Shown here in pieces: positions 33,675-47,000 of a DNA stretch of 64,000 bases. Made by a program: the position numbers and the translations under genes. Origin of the DNA: Undaria pinnatifida (Eukaryota; Sar; Phaeophyceae; Laminariales; Alariaceae); assembly GCA_012845835.1 (NCBI GenBank), contig JABAKD010000023.1, positions 5,872,137 through 5,936,136 on the forward strand, read 5' to 3'. Below the pieces are notes generated by a model. That model was not told the origin of the DNA. It saw only the letters and a list, made by a program, of their open reading frames with translations, and did no database searches. Within the stretch, counting starts at the first letter, position 1. Each line of letters starts with the position of its first letter.

Positions 33675-33950
33675 AAACGCCTGTGATAGAGCAGTACAGT
33701 GGAAACTACAGCAATTATTTTATAAAATAGATGTTATTTTTGATCTAGCCTAAAACTCCCCACCTAACGTATAGATACCCACACTTAACATTATAGTGGA
33801 CAAGAAATAGGACCCCTCCTAATAAACATCACCCATATAGGATATTACAAGTACCAACAACGCAGCTTGCAAAGATAAGTATTGACCTGAGATTGGTCGA
33901 ATTCACGGCTGACGTCCTTGAAATATTTTTCATAAAATAAACACCGTATC
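33675..33950. repeat. R9 repeat, third copy
   Basis: ATAGAGCAGTACAGTGGAAA, CAACGCAGCTTGCAAAGATA and CACGGCTGACGTCCTTGAAA match the copies at 13370-14085. It begins about 40 bp beyond element C. The next 650 bp (33951-34606) hold no recognised exon. Confidence 0.7.
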
Positions 33951-34606
33951 CCAAAATAGCAGCATCATTTTAGAACGTAGATGGTCGTCACCATCATGAC
34001 CTTTGAACTCCCTTCGGGTTTAGGGTACCGACATTGAGCGGACCCCACCCGAGTTAGTGCGCGGCATAATCACAGCCTCTTTCGGGTATTCCCCCCGCCA
34101 GCTCGTCGTGATGCTCGCAAAATGGGGAAACGTTTGGATAAGTCAGCAATTTCAAGTTTCGGATTATGTTAGGCACCAATTCGGAAAATTGTTGTGTATA
34201 GCTTTCCTTGTGGAGGGAACAAAGTTTGCGTACCTCCACATGACGCCTGGTAACATCTTTGGTTTTAAGGTTCGGATGTGGCTGGAAGAGAAGTGGCCGC
34301 CGCTAGGGTAGCGAGTGTGCGCCGCGCGTCACACCTTGTAATACAGTATGGGATGTCTGATGCTAAAGTATGGTTCCGTAGCTCGACTTTGCGTGAATCA
34401 GTAGTCCGCACCGTACTGTGCACTGATGATAGCCAAGAGCATACGTAGTCATTGTTCGCGCAACACAACCCAGGTAGCTCTCACCGAATATGACGGCCTA
34501 CCGTGCACTGAAGATTGCACGTATACCGCATGTACATTTTCGAGAAACTAATCCTGGCTGTATTTGTCTATTTTGCTTTTTTCGTGTCTTAATTAAATTG
34601 TTACAG

Positions 34607-35019
34607 CTGCCGTTACCGAGGTGACCGATGTAACCGTTTCCGCCAATGCATGGGACACCAGGACAGCCGGCTATGGCTGCGCTCCAGTCGGCTGCGTTCC
34701 AGCCAACGTGCTCAACGCTTCCATCGCAGACGAGTCGCGCTGGTCGTGCAGGTCATCAAGCTTAGGCGTTGACACTTGCGAGTTGACATTCGTTTTCAGT
34801 GAACCCACGGATATCTTCGAGGTAAGGATGGCCATGTGGAAGGGAAACGAGCGCAACCGCACGGTCAGCTTTTGGGTGGACGGTGTTCTGACGACCACGG
34901 TCGAGACGAGCGCGGATACGCTTGAATACGAGGCCTACCCTTTGTCCGCCAACCAAGCCAGCACCATTGTGCTGCAGGACGCCGGAGGAGACCCATTGGC
35001 TTGGCTCAGCATCACGGGG
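34607..35019 (+). CDS. Exon 1: discoidin (F5/8 type C)-like module
   Basis: Acceptor TTGTTACAG at 34606; two bases complete a codon begun upstream. About 137 residues: VSANAWDTRTAGYGC, ADESRWSC, CELTFVFSEPTDIFEVRMAM, RTVSFWVDG and LSITG have the strand pattern of a jelly-roll sugar-binding module. The four cysteines near the start are unusual for plain F5/8 C modules. Family assignment is by eye. Donor GTAAGA, phase 0. Confidence 0.75.
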
Positions 35020-38000
35020 GTAAGATGGTTATAAGGCTTCAGCCCCTAGGGTTTCAGGTGCACATCTGCACACGTAGCGCGATCAGTTCCGTCTGTAAAC
35101 AGCCTGAATGTTATGTCTTCATATACATGGGCATGTAATTTAGATGTGCCTCTGTCATCAAACACGCCAAGCCGTCACTAAACCATTAGGATCGCGGAAC
35201 CTTGTCACGCGAACAATCCAGCTGTTTCCTTGATTGCATACTTCGTAGCTCATTTATATTTTACGCCTTAGCTTGCATTGTCCGCGCATCGACCCAAACG
35301 GCCCCAGGTTCAGCTGATGACGGACTACGATGCAGACGTATCTTCGCCCGGTGTTGTCCCAACTAGCGTCGACTACATTGGGTGCTACAACGACCTTGTC
35401 GGCGACCGTATCCTTACCTCCGTGTCGACCGACGACGCGCTGACACCGGCTGTGAGTATGTCATCGAAACATATGTGTTGCATCTATTCACGACAAGTCG
35501 TCATTCTCCGCGTGCAAAGGACAAGAAACGATGTTATTCGACCTCTCCCTGTGAGAGGATGGCATGAGTCCGTCCACCTCGGAAACAAATTGTACACTCT
35601 CCGTCCTCCGTGGCAAGCTTACCAACCTCTTGTGTCAAACACATGTTGCGCAACCTCTATGGTCTCCACTTGAGATTTTTCAATGCACAATGCGTACACC
35701 ATCAAACCTTTGAAAGGAGTAACGTCAAGGTGCGCGAAATTTTCGTCTGGCGTAGCCTTGATTACGATAACGGGGAGATATCCCCTTCTTCTTGCGCGGT
35801 AATCTATGCAGTTTCAACCTAGATGGTGCATGCCAACATGCAGTGAAAGGCAGTGCGTACCACATATAACAAGATCTTGTCTGTACGACTGCACATCAGG
35901 TGCCGAGACCTGGACCCTATGTGGCGATGTCGTATCGCCTCTTGCGTTACACACAGATTCGGAAATATTCGGGTCATATTCCACACACAGTGTGACCGCA
36001 AGCATTCCCGGCGCTATAAAGTCTCTTGCGACAAAGGAGATTTATATACGCTACACGAGCGTGCGAGGCTTTTGGGTTGCACTACAGTCGTGCACTGGCC
36101 AGCGGTGGTGGATATGGTGAAACCGGTGGATTGTGTATATGAGTCCCAAGCGGGAGAATTCAGCGACGTCGAATCGAGTCCATGTTTCTGTGAGCTGTGG
36201 AGGTACATTGTTCGACTCGAGTCGTACAGAGCTAGGAAATGTATACCTGGTATGTTTTATGATGCTCAACTGTCTGATATTCCTTTTACGGCTACGAAGC
36301 GTTGACTACTTCTCAACTGTTTTGTCCTTTGGTTGCTGTTCAAGATTTGTGAGGCGGCCTGCGCGGAATCGAGCAAGTACTACTACGGCCTGCAGCAAGG
36401 CAATGAGTGAGTGTCACGGTTTCCATCCATGACCAGAATGGCTGGTTTGATTTTTCATTTGCAAAGTTCGACGAAGAAGGGCGCGCCTCTTGCCTCGTGG
36501 TTGCTCAGTCATCCACGGAGGCACACATTTGATACATTCAACCGTCTTGCTGACCAAGATCCCCGGTGTGCTCATGGCCCGTGTTGTCTTTAGTAACCTG
36601 AAAGGTTTTATTTATGCTCCTCTTTTTTTGTTCAGTCACACGTCCGTTTTGGTATAGCATAACCTGGTACACGCATGTCACCACCTTTGCCGCACAGATG
36701 CAACGATATGTTTTCAGGACGCCTGCTACGATAGAGTTGCACCACTTTCTCTCTGAGGATCTAAACTTTGGAAGCTTAAGACCTCTCCCTAATACTTTTA
36801 TTATGGAGGAAAATCGAAAATGCTAATGAATGAAAAACCCCATGGCCTAGCTTCACAACGATATTCATGCGATAATTCAGGATATTTCCGAAGACTTTGG
36901 GGGAAAGAGCCGCGTCATTCAGAAACCGTTTCACTCGAAGAGTGCTACCTCTATCGTAACACGCGTCTCAGGCCCCTTCACTCGACGAGGTCTCAACCAT
37001 ACGCAAAATTTCGCCTTGAGATCATAGAGAAAGCGGAAACTTTAGGTGCAATGTCACAACGAAGACTGCGTACGAGTAGTTCCGTGCAGTACGTCCGATG
37101 AGCATGAGTAGTTATTCGTTCTGTCTGGTCGGCCATACCGTGCTACCAGGTACGATTATCATACACGCTGTTGTCTCAGTACGTTGATTCCACTAGCGCA
37201 CCGTATTCTGTGCTCGCTGGTACAGGTGCTGGTGCGCCGGATGCGACATCACAGAGCTGGAGACCAACACGGACTACGACCGACATGGCGAGGGAAGCTG
37301 CTCCACTCCATGCTCGGGCGACTCCACCTCTACGTGCGGGGGCGACTTTGCTGTCAGTCTATACCAAACTACCACGTGCCGTGAGATTCGGGGTCTGCTG
37401 TTGTTTTTACGGAACCTGCGTCCGTCGGATTAGATGACGTAAGGGTATGCGCTAGAGCGGTGTATTGTAGTGAGATGTATGAACCGGCATTGGGACCTTC
37501 CCTTCGATGGTAGCGGTATGATAGAAAGTACCTTTTCTGCAGCTCCTCCCAAGCGACTGCTGTATATACCCCACCCAACAGTCTAACATTGTGGGCGTTA
37601 AACGTTGAGCTATTAATACGAGCGATTCAGTGCCATGGGCCAGATATTATTAAATTGCACCTTTCTTTGGTGTTGATGTACTGTAGTCTGTCCGGGCAAT
37701 TTTTTGGACGATTTCCCCCAAGCACTTGAAAATAAATCCCGAGTGACTGGCGTACCCCCTGGCCCGGGTAAAAGGACGGTCGGAAAGCTCTGTTCTAGGC
37801 GGAGGTTTTAATCCGAGCAGATTTTTTGTCCTCTTTGCGCGATCGGCGAGAAAATCTCGACTTCGTCCACGATTATAGCGATTTTCCATGGTTATGTTAG
37901 GTTGAGCGTGGAGTCCATTTTTTTTTACACTGGTTTAAAACAGATCTCGCCGAGGGGCTCACAGCAAACCAACCAGTGTCTGGATTACCGAGAAAGGAGC

Positions 38001-41000
38001 ATAAAAGATGCTCCATAAGAACAGCGTAAGTGTACCATTTTTTGTGGCGTATTGGGCATAGATCGTGAAAAACTCCTCGGATTCGGGTGGATTGGACCTC
38101 CGCACCCATTTTAGCCCGCGGAAGTTGTCGCTGGTGTGCACACACCACCTGCAACACGCCGGGGGGCTGTGTTGGTTGGCATTTAAAGGTGTGTCTATAT
38201 GTTGGTGGTGTTAATGATCTAGTGCATCTGCATGTGATTACGGGCCGGCGGTGCACGGTTCGGGGGTAATTTGTTTATACTCGAGGCAATTTTGTGCCGT
38301 TTCGGGGTGATCTCGGGGTGTGTTTCCGAAACGTGGCCAAATTCACGAAAAAGCAATACGTAGAAAAGATACCCGATTTCGATTCTCTCGACCCCGCCGT
38401 TCGTGCTGTTATTGTTTCACGTATCAGCTCTAGATATTCAGCGAGAACAAGGAGGGTTCACATGCCTTCATAATATTTGCCCGGGTGGACCATAGTATTG
38501 TAATGCATCCATAGATATCCGTTTAATCCTCAGATATCAGGAGTGCGGTGAGTGGGAAACGTCAAGGCCCGCGCCCACGAAATTTGCGGTATCACATATA
38601 CAGAGAACACGCTTGCTTTGGTTCCTACAGTACGTTGTTATTCGGTTTGTGTAACGGAATGATCGACGGCGAGGCGGGTGAATGCGCTCCTGTCGTTTAG
38701 ATTTTGACACCGAAGGATGTGTAGCCAAAATATCTGTTTAATGTGCATCACGCGTTAGTAGCGTATCCTGCGATCGTTCGTCGTAGTCTGGTACCAGCGT
38801 CAGATAATCCTGAACGGCTTGAGATTTGAATCAATACAGCAGTAGTATATCAAATCCTATATTCTTGAGAGATGCGCATGTTGGTTACGCGATTGTAGCA
38901 ACTCGGGCTCCGGGGCCGATATCCTCGCAGCACAACGGAGGACTGTACGGATGTGCTACCCTTAGGGGGTGCGTGTGTGACAACACGACTGCATGACGTT
39001 GCGACATTCTAACCGTTGCCCTTGTCACTTTCAACCTCTGCACCCTCGTTTTTTTCGCTTTTTGTTTCAATTACTCCGGTGTCAGGCGCCACGCCAGCAC
39101 CTACTCCTGCGATCATAGCCTCAGGTACGGAGACGCGTCATACGGTAGAGATGTCATTTTTTTTTGTCGGAAACGGGGTCTGACTTACGCGGCTCCTTAA
39201 CCAGAAATCGTAGAAAGCAGGTCGTTTTTTTTTTGTGGCACCAGTCTCGTCGTGTGCGTAGGCCCTGGTGACATTTTTATCTCGTAGCAGTTTTATTTTT
39301 GCTCCAAATGGGTTTTCGCGGGAGGTCTCTGAAGCTCCCCCAGATTGAACAAAATATTGAGGATACCTCAGAAAAAAGGTGGTGCATCTCTATCGTGGAA
39401 CGGGTATCGTGGCACGGGTCGACAATCCCTTGTTTTTGGTTGTGTGTTCCTTCCTGGCTGTGGAGAAAATCAGTAGTGAAATCCTCGTACTTTTACAAAA
39501 CGTGACTTAGATGTGACTGAAGAGTTTGAACCCCAGGCCTACGTTCTTGTGTAGCCATTTCGGAACACTTCGTTTTTCAAATCGACTTCGTTTTTCAAAT
39601 CGTTGGAATTCCAACATCGTCTATTACGGGGGGGGAACACAGCAGTAATAAGAACCAACTATTATGGCTCGTAGCAAAAACAGGGGAAGTGTATTTTTTT
39701 TTGTGTCTACCGTGGGTCCTCGAATATTTATGTACGGTTGACGCGCGTGCTACGATAGAGGTAAACGCTTTCAGTGCGAAATGGTTTCTGAATGACCGGG
39801 CTTACCTGCCCCAAAACCGTCGGAAAAAAATAAGTAATATGCATGGGCCATTTTTTTTCAGGACTATTGTTGTGGAAATAGGGCATGGGGCTTTTCATCC
39901 TGTAACAAGTTGTATTTTCATCAAAATCGGTCTTTAGGAGAGGTCTTCACCTCCCAAACTGACGGACCTCAGAAATATTGTGGTGAACCTCTAGACTACA
40001 GGTACAGTAGCACGCGTCGGTTTCCCACAATGGCAGCAACCCACGGAACCCATCGATGTAGATCTTGGGCGGGAACATCGTCACAACGTATCTTGTACGA
40101 GTGAAGTAAGTGTCACTTGAGGGTTGCGAAGACAAAACGACTGAGCTCCCAACATGAAATGTTTACCTGTGATACCCTACCGTCAAGCGTGTTCATGTTT
40201 CATCGGTACACCCTCGTGATGGTGATGCCCCGTACAACAGAGTGTCCAAGCGGGTCTACCCAGGCGGCGCTAGAAATTACCGCAACGTGGGACAACAGCT
40301 ATGGACTCGACCTTCACGTCATTGAACCTGGAGGAACGGAAGTGAACGACTACAACACGCTCGGCGTGAGTAATCGAACAATTTTTGAGTGGATCGACCG
40401 TTTTCGAGTGATTCCTTGAAGCCTTGGTAGAGGAAAAGATGATGAGCGCGTATGACGATGGAGAGTGTCCTGTATACTAGAGATGATATTGTCAGTAACC
40501 ATCATGTCCTTACTTGATAACACTTGAAGTCATCTGGTAAACATTGCGAGGTGCTAAATATAGTTCTCAACAGGCACTTTTTGGCCTGATAGTTGTCGTT
40601 TATCGATACAGCAGTATTTAACAAGCAGGTCTCTCAGCAGTAATATCTTGGCTATATATTATGCACAGCAGTTTACGTGGTGCATGCAGTACGTACTGGT
40701 ACATTGAGAGGGACAGTCTTCAATATCCTTCCGGAACAGGTAGCATGGTCTTTAGGGTCATAAGTCCACTACAAGTAGATGATGCCAAAAGTAACAATAT
40801 CGGCTACATTGGGCCATGATGACATACCCTGAGATTCGAGTTGTTCTACATAAACAAGACTGTAGTGTCTCGTGCCGGGGTCTTGATTTGTTGGGGTCAT
40901 AACTTGCCTTTTTGGCTTTTGTTCGTGTCTGATTCTGACGGTATTTTGTCTTGGAGCTACGAGAGGCGCATCACACCCACCGTCGTCATGTGGTCACTCC

Positions 41001-44000
41001 ACATCTCCGCGTCTCCACATCTGAGCTTTTCGAACAATCAACATTTATCTGCTGACCAAAGCAAGTCAGTAATCAGCATCGGATTAGGGTCGCCGAACAA
41101 CATCATCTTCTCTTCTGTACTTGAAGCTCTTCACCTACAGGCTCGCCTTACCGTGGCCTGCGTTTGCTTCTAAACTCATAGACTATAGGCTGGGTCTTCA
41201 TCGCGTCATCTGAAAGCGAACCAGCTAAGAGTTGATACACGTAAGAGCTGATACTAGCCACGTGCCACATCATATATTAAAGGTTTTAATGCGGGCTCCG
41301 ACCAAGAAGAACCAACCTACAGCTCGAATGTCGTTTCCAACAAAAACGCTGGTGCGTTTCCCCCCCTCCCGAAAATATACTAGCGTTTACCTTAAGTGTC
41401 TTCAAGAGCTTAATCATACGTTGTTCCGGCACTTTGACAGCGGTTTTATTCCTTGGCCACCTTGTACAGCCCTCGAGATACACAAGTATTGCGGACGTCT
41501 TCCCTGCTGTGTTCACACGATCATGTCAACATGTCCAACGCCGATTTACATGACGCGCTAGCCTGTTTATGACCTACAGACTCACACATATAGTGTTGTG
41601 CACTGTTGAATTTGGAGTGGCGGCGATGTTGGTATGAGCGCTGCGTTGGTTATTAGGCCAGATATTAGAAATCTCAGTGCATTCATCATCGTCCGCTCAA
41701 GTAATACGGATAATCCACACACATGGTCATGTTCGGCTCCCACGCCAACATCAGCCTAACCGATGGGCTCCCCTCGTTGATGCGGTCACGTTAACTTGTT
41801 GAGCGTTGTGGTTTTTAGTATGTTCAACGCAGTATGGGCCGAACAGTCGAAACTGTGTTTGTGGTAGCAACCAGCGCGTAGGTACACGATGTGCGTAACC
41901 ATTGCGGTGTAGGCCGAACGAAGGGAGCTGAACTGCGGGTGTAACATACGAGGTTTTTTATGGTCTTCTGGTTTCAATTAACTCCCCCCCTCCCGCCCCC
42001 TCCTTCACGGCCACCCACACCGTCGCCCAGACCTGGCACCACGCGTACAGTAAGCTCCTACTTCGTATATATTTGTTCGACCTAATCCTATTGAACCCTC
42101 CCCCCCCCTCCCCTTCCCGCCCACTTCCTATCCCCCGCCGCTCCGTCAATGATTCCACCCTTCTCTTACCGGTTATATGACTTACAGGATGTACATGATA
42201 ACGTGATGCATTCCTTCCTCCACGCCCTTACATTTTGTCCCTCTCAAAAACGGAATGTATAGTCTCCGCGTGTAGATTGATTTTCCCCCCTCCCCCTTAA
42301 AATACACACAATAGTTGGCCTCGGTTGGCACCGATGTTATATAACATATTACGAAATTTGGGGTTGGTGCTGGTTGGCAACGACGCTGTACATGTCAATC
42401 ACTGCGTGACCCGGAAAACGGGGGTACCGTTGCTTTGTTTTTCATTTTTTGGCGGTCACCATGATGGTTTTCGAGGTACCGTGCATCATATTGTGCGGGG
42501 CAGAGACACCAACTCCGCACAGGGGAGTAATGGCATTGCGTAGTGTGATATAGTCAGGCACCCACTAGGCAGTTACATAGTAATACCCATTGCTCTCTCT
42601 GGAGTGGCCACACCCGAAAATATAGGAACCCATGGGCGATGTCATACGTAGACTAGATAGTAGGCACAAGGTGCCGAAGTCCGTCTTGCGAGCGATTCTT
42701 GGAAGGATGCAGTCCACCCTTCTTGCGACTCGCCGAACACCTCACAGCGCTTCGCGCGTGGTGCAAGCAATGTCTGCCTGGTTGGCGAAAGCCCGACGTG
42801 CTCCGTCCCGGCACATTAGGGATGCGAGGGTCGACAGCCGTAAGACTACCGCCATGCACAAACGGAGTACCCTCGCCCCTAAAACCTCCGCCGTCCCATC
42901 ACCAATTATACGACCTACAGGATATACTTGATAAACTGGATCAGTATTTCCACAGCCGTCATTTTTGTTCCTCCTCAACAACGGGTTATATCTGGTTTCC
43001 GCGCAGATGGATTAACATCACTTTGTTGACCCTGCTAGGATCTACACTGTAGTTTAAAGGTAAGTCGACGACCAATATCCATAGTGAGGACACACATCTA
43101 GTTATATTCGCGATCGGAATATCACACACAGCCTGAAAATATGAGTTTGGACGATACCTTCGATCTCACAGCTTGAGTGTATTATATTTTTGCAACAAAT
43201 CTCATCTTCCATGTAAAGAACAGCGCATCAAATACGCATCATCGAGAGTATTTTGCTGCTGTACCGTCACCATAGTGGCTTTGGCAACACGTCGCACTCA
43301 CAGTTGTCGCAACAGAGACACACGTCGAAAACACGCAACGCACAGCTGAAACGCGTGATTCTATCACCAACCCTCTCCCAGGATGTTGGCCATTATTGTG
43401 ATGGGCGCGACGGATACGGGTTCGATAATCCCGGATCTGAAACCTACTTGAGCCTGAACGGTCTCAATGTCGGCGATGACGCCGTACTTGGCGACTACAT
43501 TGTCTGGGGAAAAGCGAGTGAGGGCACGATATGGTCCATAACCGCGCGGTCGGGGGGGGAGCTACTTTGGATCGCGGGCGGTGTGATCGGAGAACTTGAA
43601 TCAGAAACGGACAGGTACACCGCCACGGTGTCCTCCTATGCCGAGAGCGACTGCACCATTGACGCTTACGGTGAGTCGGGCCTGGTCAAGTTTAAACGTA
43701 GAGTAGCCCCTTTTATGCCCGTGTTGTTAGATGCTTGTAGCTACTCGCGCCAGTTCCAACCTTACGCAACTCCTGGACATGCGCAACCTTCCTTGACCTA
43801 CTGAGCGTTGCGATTTCACAATGCGAACCGGCGTAGAGGATTTTTTTCTGCGACGACGAAACAGCATTCGGTGCACGTTTGAGTGACGTTGGAACCCCCT
43901 CACGTGAGGGGTCTTAACTCTGTTAGAAAAACGATTATACTCCTCTCCCTTTCGTCTCTCGGATCATACAGGCTAGCTTTGCCCAATAGGTATTCATTAG

Positions 44001-47000
44001 AATCCGACAAAATAATGAACTACAACGAATGGTGTCTGTGTTTCTGTCTCAATCGCCGGGTCGGTGACAGGGTAGTTACCCTTACGCATATTTGACGTGA
44101 TACCCAATCCGTTTGATTTTGGCGCATGCATGTGTGTGCGCGCGCAGACAAGTGTCCACGAGACTCATACAGCGGGGATGGTCTACCACCCTGTACAGCG
44201 TGCGCGGAAGGGTTGAGCTCGAGAAGTGGTTCAACCTACTGCACCGTTGAAGGTACCTTTGGATTGCCTTGCTTCTCGTACGTTCGGGTGGATAATTCTT
44301 TTCGCCCCTGCGTGTTGTGCTTGTGCCTGGTTATGCAGTATTTAAGACGGATAATCCGTGTTTTTCGGTAAACATGGTCTCCATACTATAATATTTACTT
44401 GGGCAGGCACACGTTTGGCGGTAAAGGTATGAGCTTGTATACGGTAAATTTCGGAAGTCCTTAAGCTGCCCAAGTTCGTTCTGTATATGTGTTCTCAGGT
44501 ATGCCTATTGTTCACTCTGCCCGTAGCGATTGTAGAGTTCGCTCCAATTAGAGCAATAAATGTGTGCACGACCGTCTCTTCCTTAAATATATATGTATAT
44601 ATATATATATGTGGCTACGCCTGCATGCGGTGCGGGTTTTTCACGAGTCGAGCAGATCAGGTCCCTGTTTGTGACATACCTGGTATGCCGTTCAAAGTCG
44701 ACTGGTGCTCCCGACCATCATGATACCGTATTTAGGCTATTGGTCGAAGTTATTGGTGGGATCCGTTTGATTTTAACTGTCGACCTCGTGCACTGGGTCG
44801 GAACTGTACGTCACAGATCCTGCACAGCTTATATATATAGGCTATATACATCGTGGCACCTAAAATAGTTGCTTCATGCATACAGAATTTCACAGGTGTC
44901 TGGCTTTGTCCCCCTGAATGCGGGTGGTACAGTTTCCGTGTACAGAACAAGGCTGACCGTCTTAGTCCTGTTGACCTTGGCATTAGCAGGGGAGTCACTA
45001 AACTGTACGCTTCACGAGGGTATGCACCCCCTGTCGCATGCTCGACCGAAGTATCACACGCGCAGCTTGGAAAACTGAACTTCGATCATAATCCTTTTTT
45101 GGTCGATCTGGCAACTGAAGTGTATTTTTTCATTTTTTCAACATATGGTGAGGACGGACACAAATGCGGGGTTTTTGCCGATCACAGTGTTTCCGTGGCG
45201 GTACAGCAGTTCCAGATAAAAAAATTGAAAACGGCTGCATGTACGACAAGATGGAAGTGCTCGGAATTTCCGGCTTGTGGTCCGAAGCAAAATATATTAA
45301 TCTGACCCTTCCTTGTACGATTGTTCTTGATAGTTTTGATGTGCCGACTGCATATGTGGGTAAGGTTATGGTGTGTTATGTTCGGAAACATTCCGACTTC
45401 GTACCGCCAGGGACGTTGCTGGGTCTAGCGCATGTATGTTCCATGCCTGCGGTCGACAGGGTAAGCAATCATCGATTTCAAACGAGGGCAGACGAGCAGT
45501 CTTGTTTCAAGCTGATGAATGCGCGCGTCTGCCGTTTTTCCGATCGAAACTCTTTTCTTCCAGCACTGGTGTACCTCCAATTACCGGAAGCAGTCAGCGA
45601 CGCCATCATCGCCGACGTGAGTTGGGTGTCAACGGGGTTGTAGTTTGACGTCCGTCATATGCCTTGTCAAGTTGAAATTTTTGGATCCATGTGGTTTTTC
45701 TCGCTATTTTGTTTTTCTTTGGTGTGGTCAAGGTCGGGAAGAACGGCATACACCTTCACCCAAGCGTTTGGGAACGAATACCTTGAAATTAATGGAACCT
45801 GATTCCGCAGCCCAAAAGGCCCAAGGGCGTTACTTTTGAGCCCATATAATATATAAATATGCGGACCACATTTTCGTTTCGGGGTCCTGTTGTAGCAACC
45901 CTTCCCCCTTTCCCCCCCCCCCCCCGCCGTCACCCGCTTCCCCACCAACAATCAAAACCGCCTAGGTGGTAAAACACTACCCGACAGGTGACATAATCTC
46001 TTTAGTTTCAGAGCAATCCATGCACTAGCTCCAACTCATTTATTTGGTACTTTTAGTTCCAATCAACCCCCGCCCTCTCCCCGCCGCCCCCATTGTCGCC
46101 TGAGATCTGGCATCATAGGTGTGCAGGAAAATCCTACCTGGTATTCAATTCCACGGCCTAAATATTCGAGAACCCCCCCCCCCCCCCCCCCCCCGCGGCC
46201 TCTCGAAAACGAAGCCACCCTCCCATCAACGTCATACGACTGATTGCATACGCAATGAAATGGTGCGTTCCACAGCGGTCAGACTGTATCCCGTCAAAAG
46301 CATGTTTATAGTTTTCGTGCACAGGTTGGCATACATGAACCTGTTGACCCTGTTACAAGGTAACCTTTAGGTGAGTCACCGACCTATAGCCTCAATAGGG
46401 ACACAACCCTCAGTAACACGCGTGCGATCGGAGTATCACACACAGCTTCAGCTCCGAAAATGTGGTTTTCGACAAAAATCTTCGACCTAACAGGTGCAGC
46501 GCACTTTTATCGACTATTATATCTGTTTCGTAATACAAGGGTCAAAGCAAGAAAGAATAAGGCCCAAATCATCCTGACGGAATAGTTTACTCGCGTACGT
46601 ACATATTCGTCTTTCGCTCTGGCAAGTGACACGGTTTTCCTTATAACCCCGGCGACCTGTATTGAACCCGGGCGACCTGTATTGAACCCCGGCGACCTGT
46701 ATTGAACCCGCGCGACCTGTATTAAACCCGGGCGACCTGTATTGATGGTGGTGGTTACTCAGGGAGACGCAAATCGTGTGAGTACGAAAAGAGTCAGCTG
46801 GTGAAAGCAATGGAAAGCGGCAAACAACGGAGAAGAGTAGCACAATTAGTTCCCGATGCAGGCAGACCACAGCAACAGCAGCGAAACAGCGGCGGAAAAG
46901 TATAGATGCTACGAGAACAGCGCTCCCATCGTTTGGCCAATAGAGTGGGAACGTAGTCGTGTAGCTGACGAGTGCTACGACAGAGGTAGCACTTTTCTTC

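Noticed and set aside
34057-34311. Upstream ORF as the first exon of the mosaic gene
   Set aside because: No signal peptide, no suitable donor in phase 1, no family resemblance.
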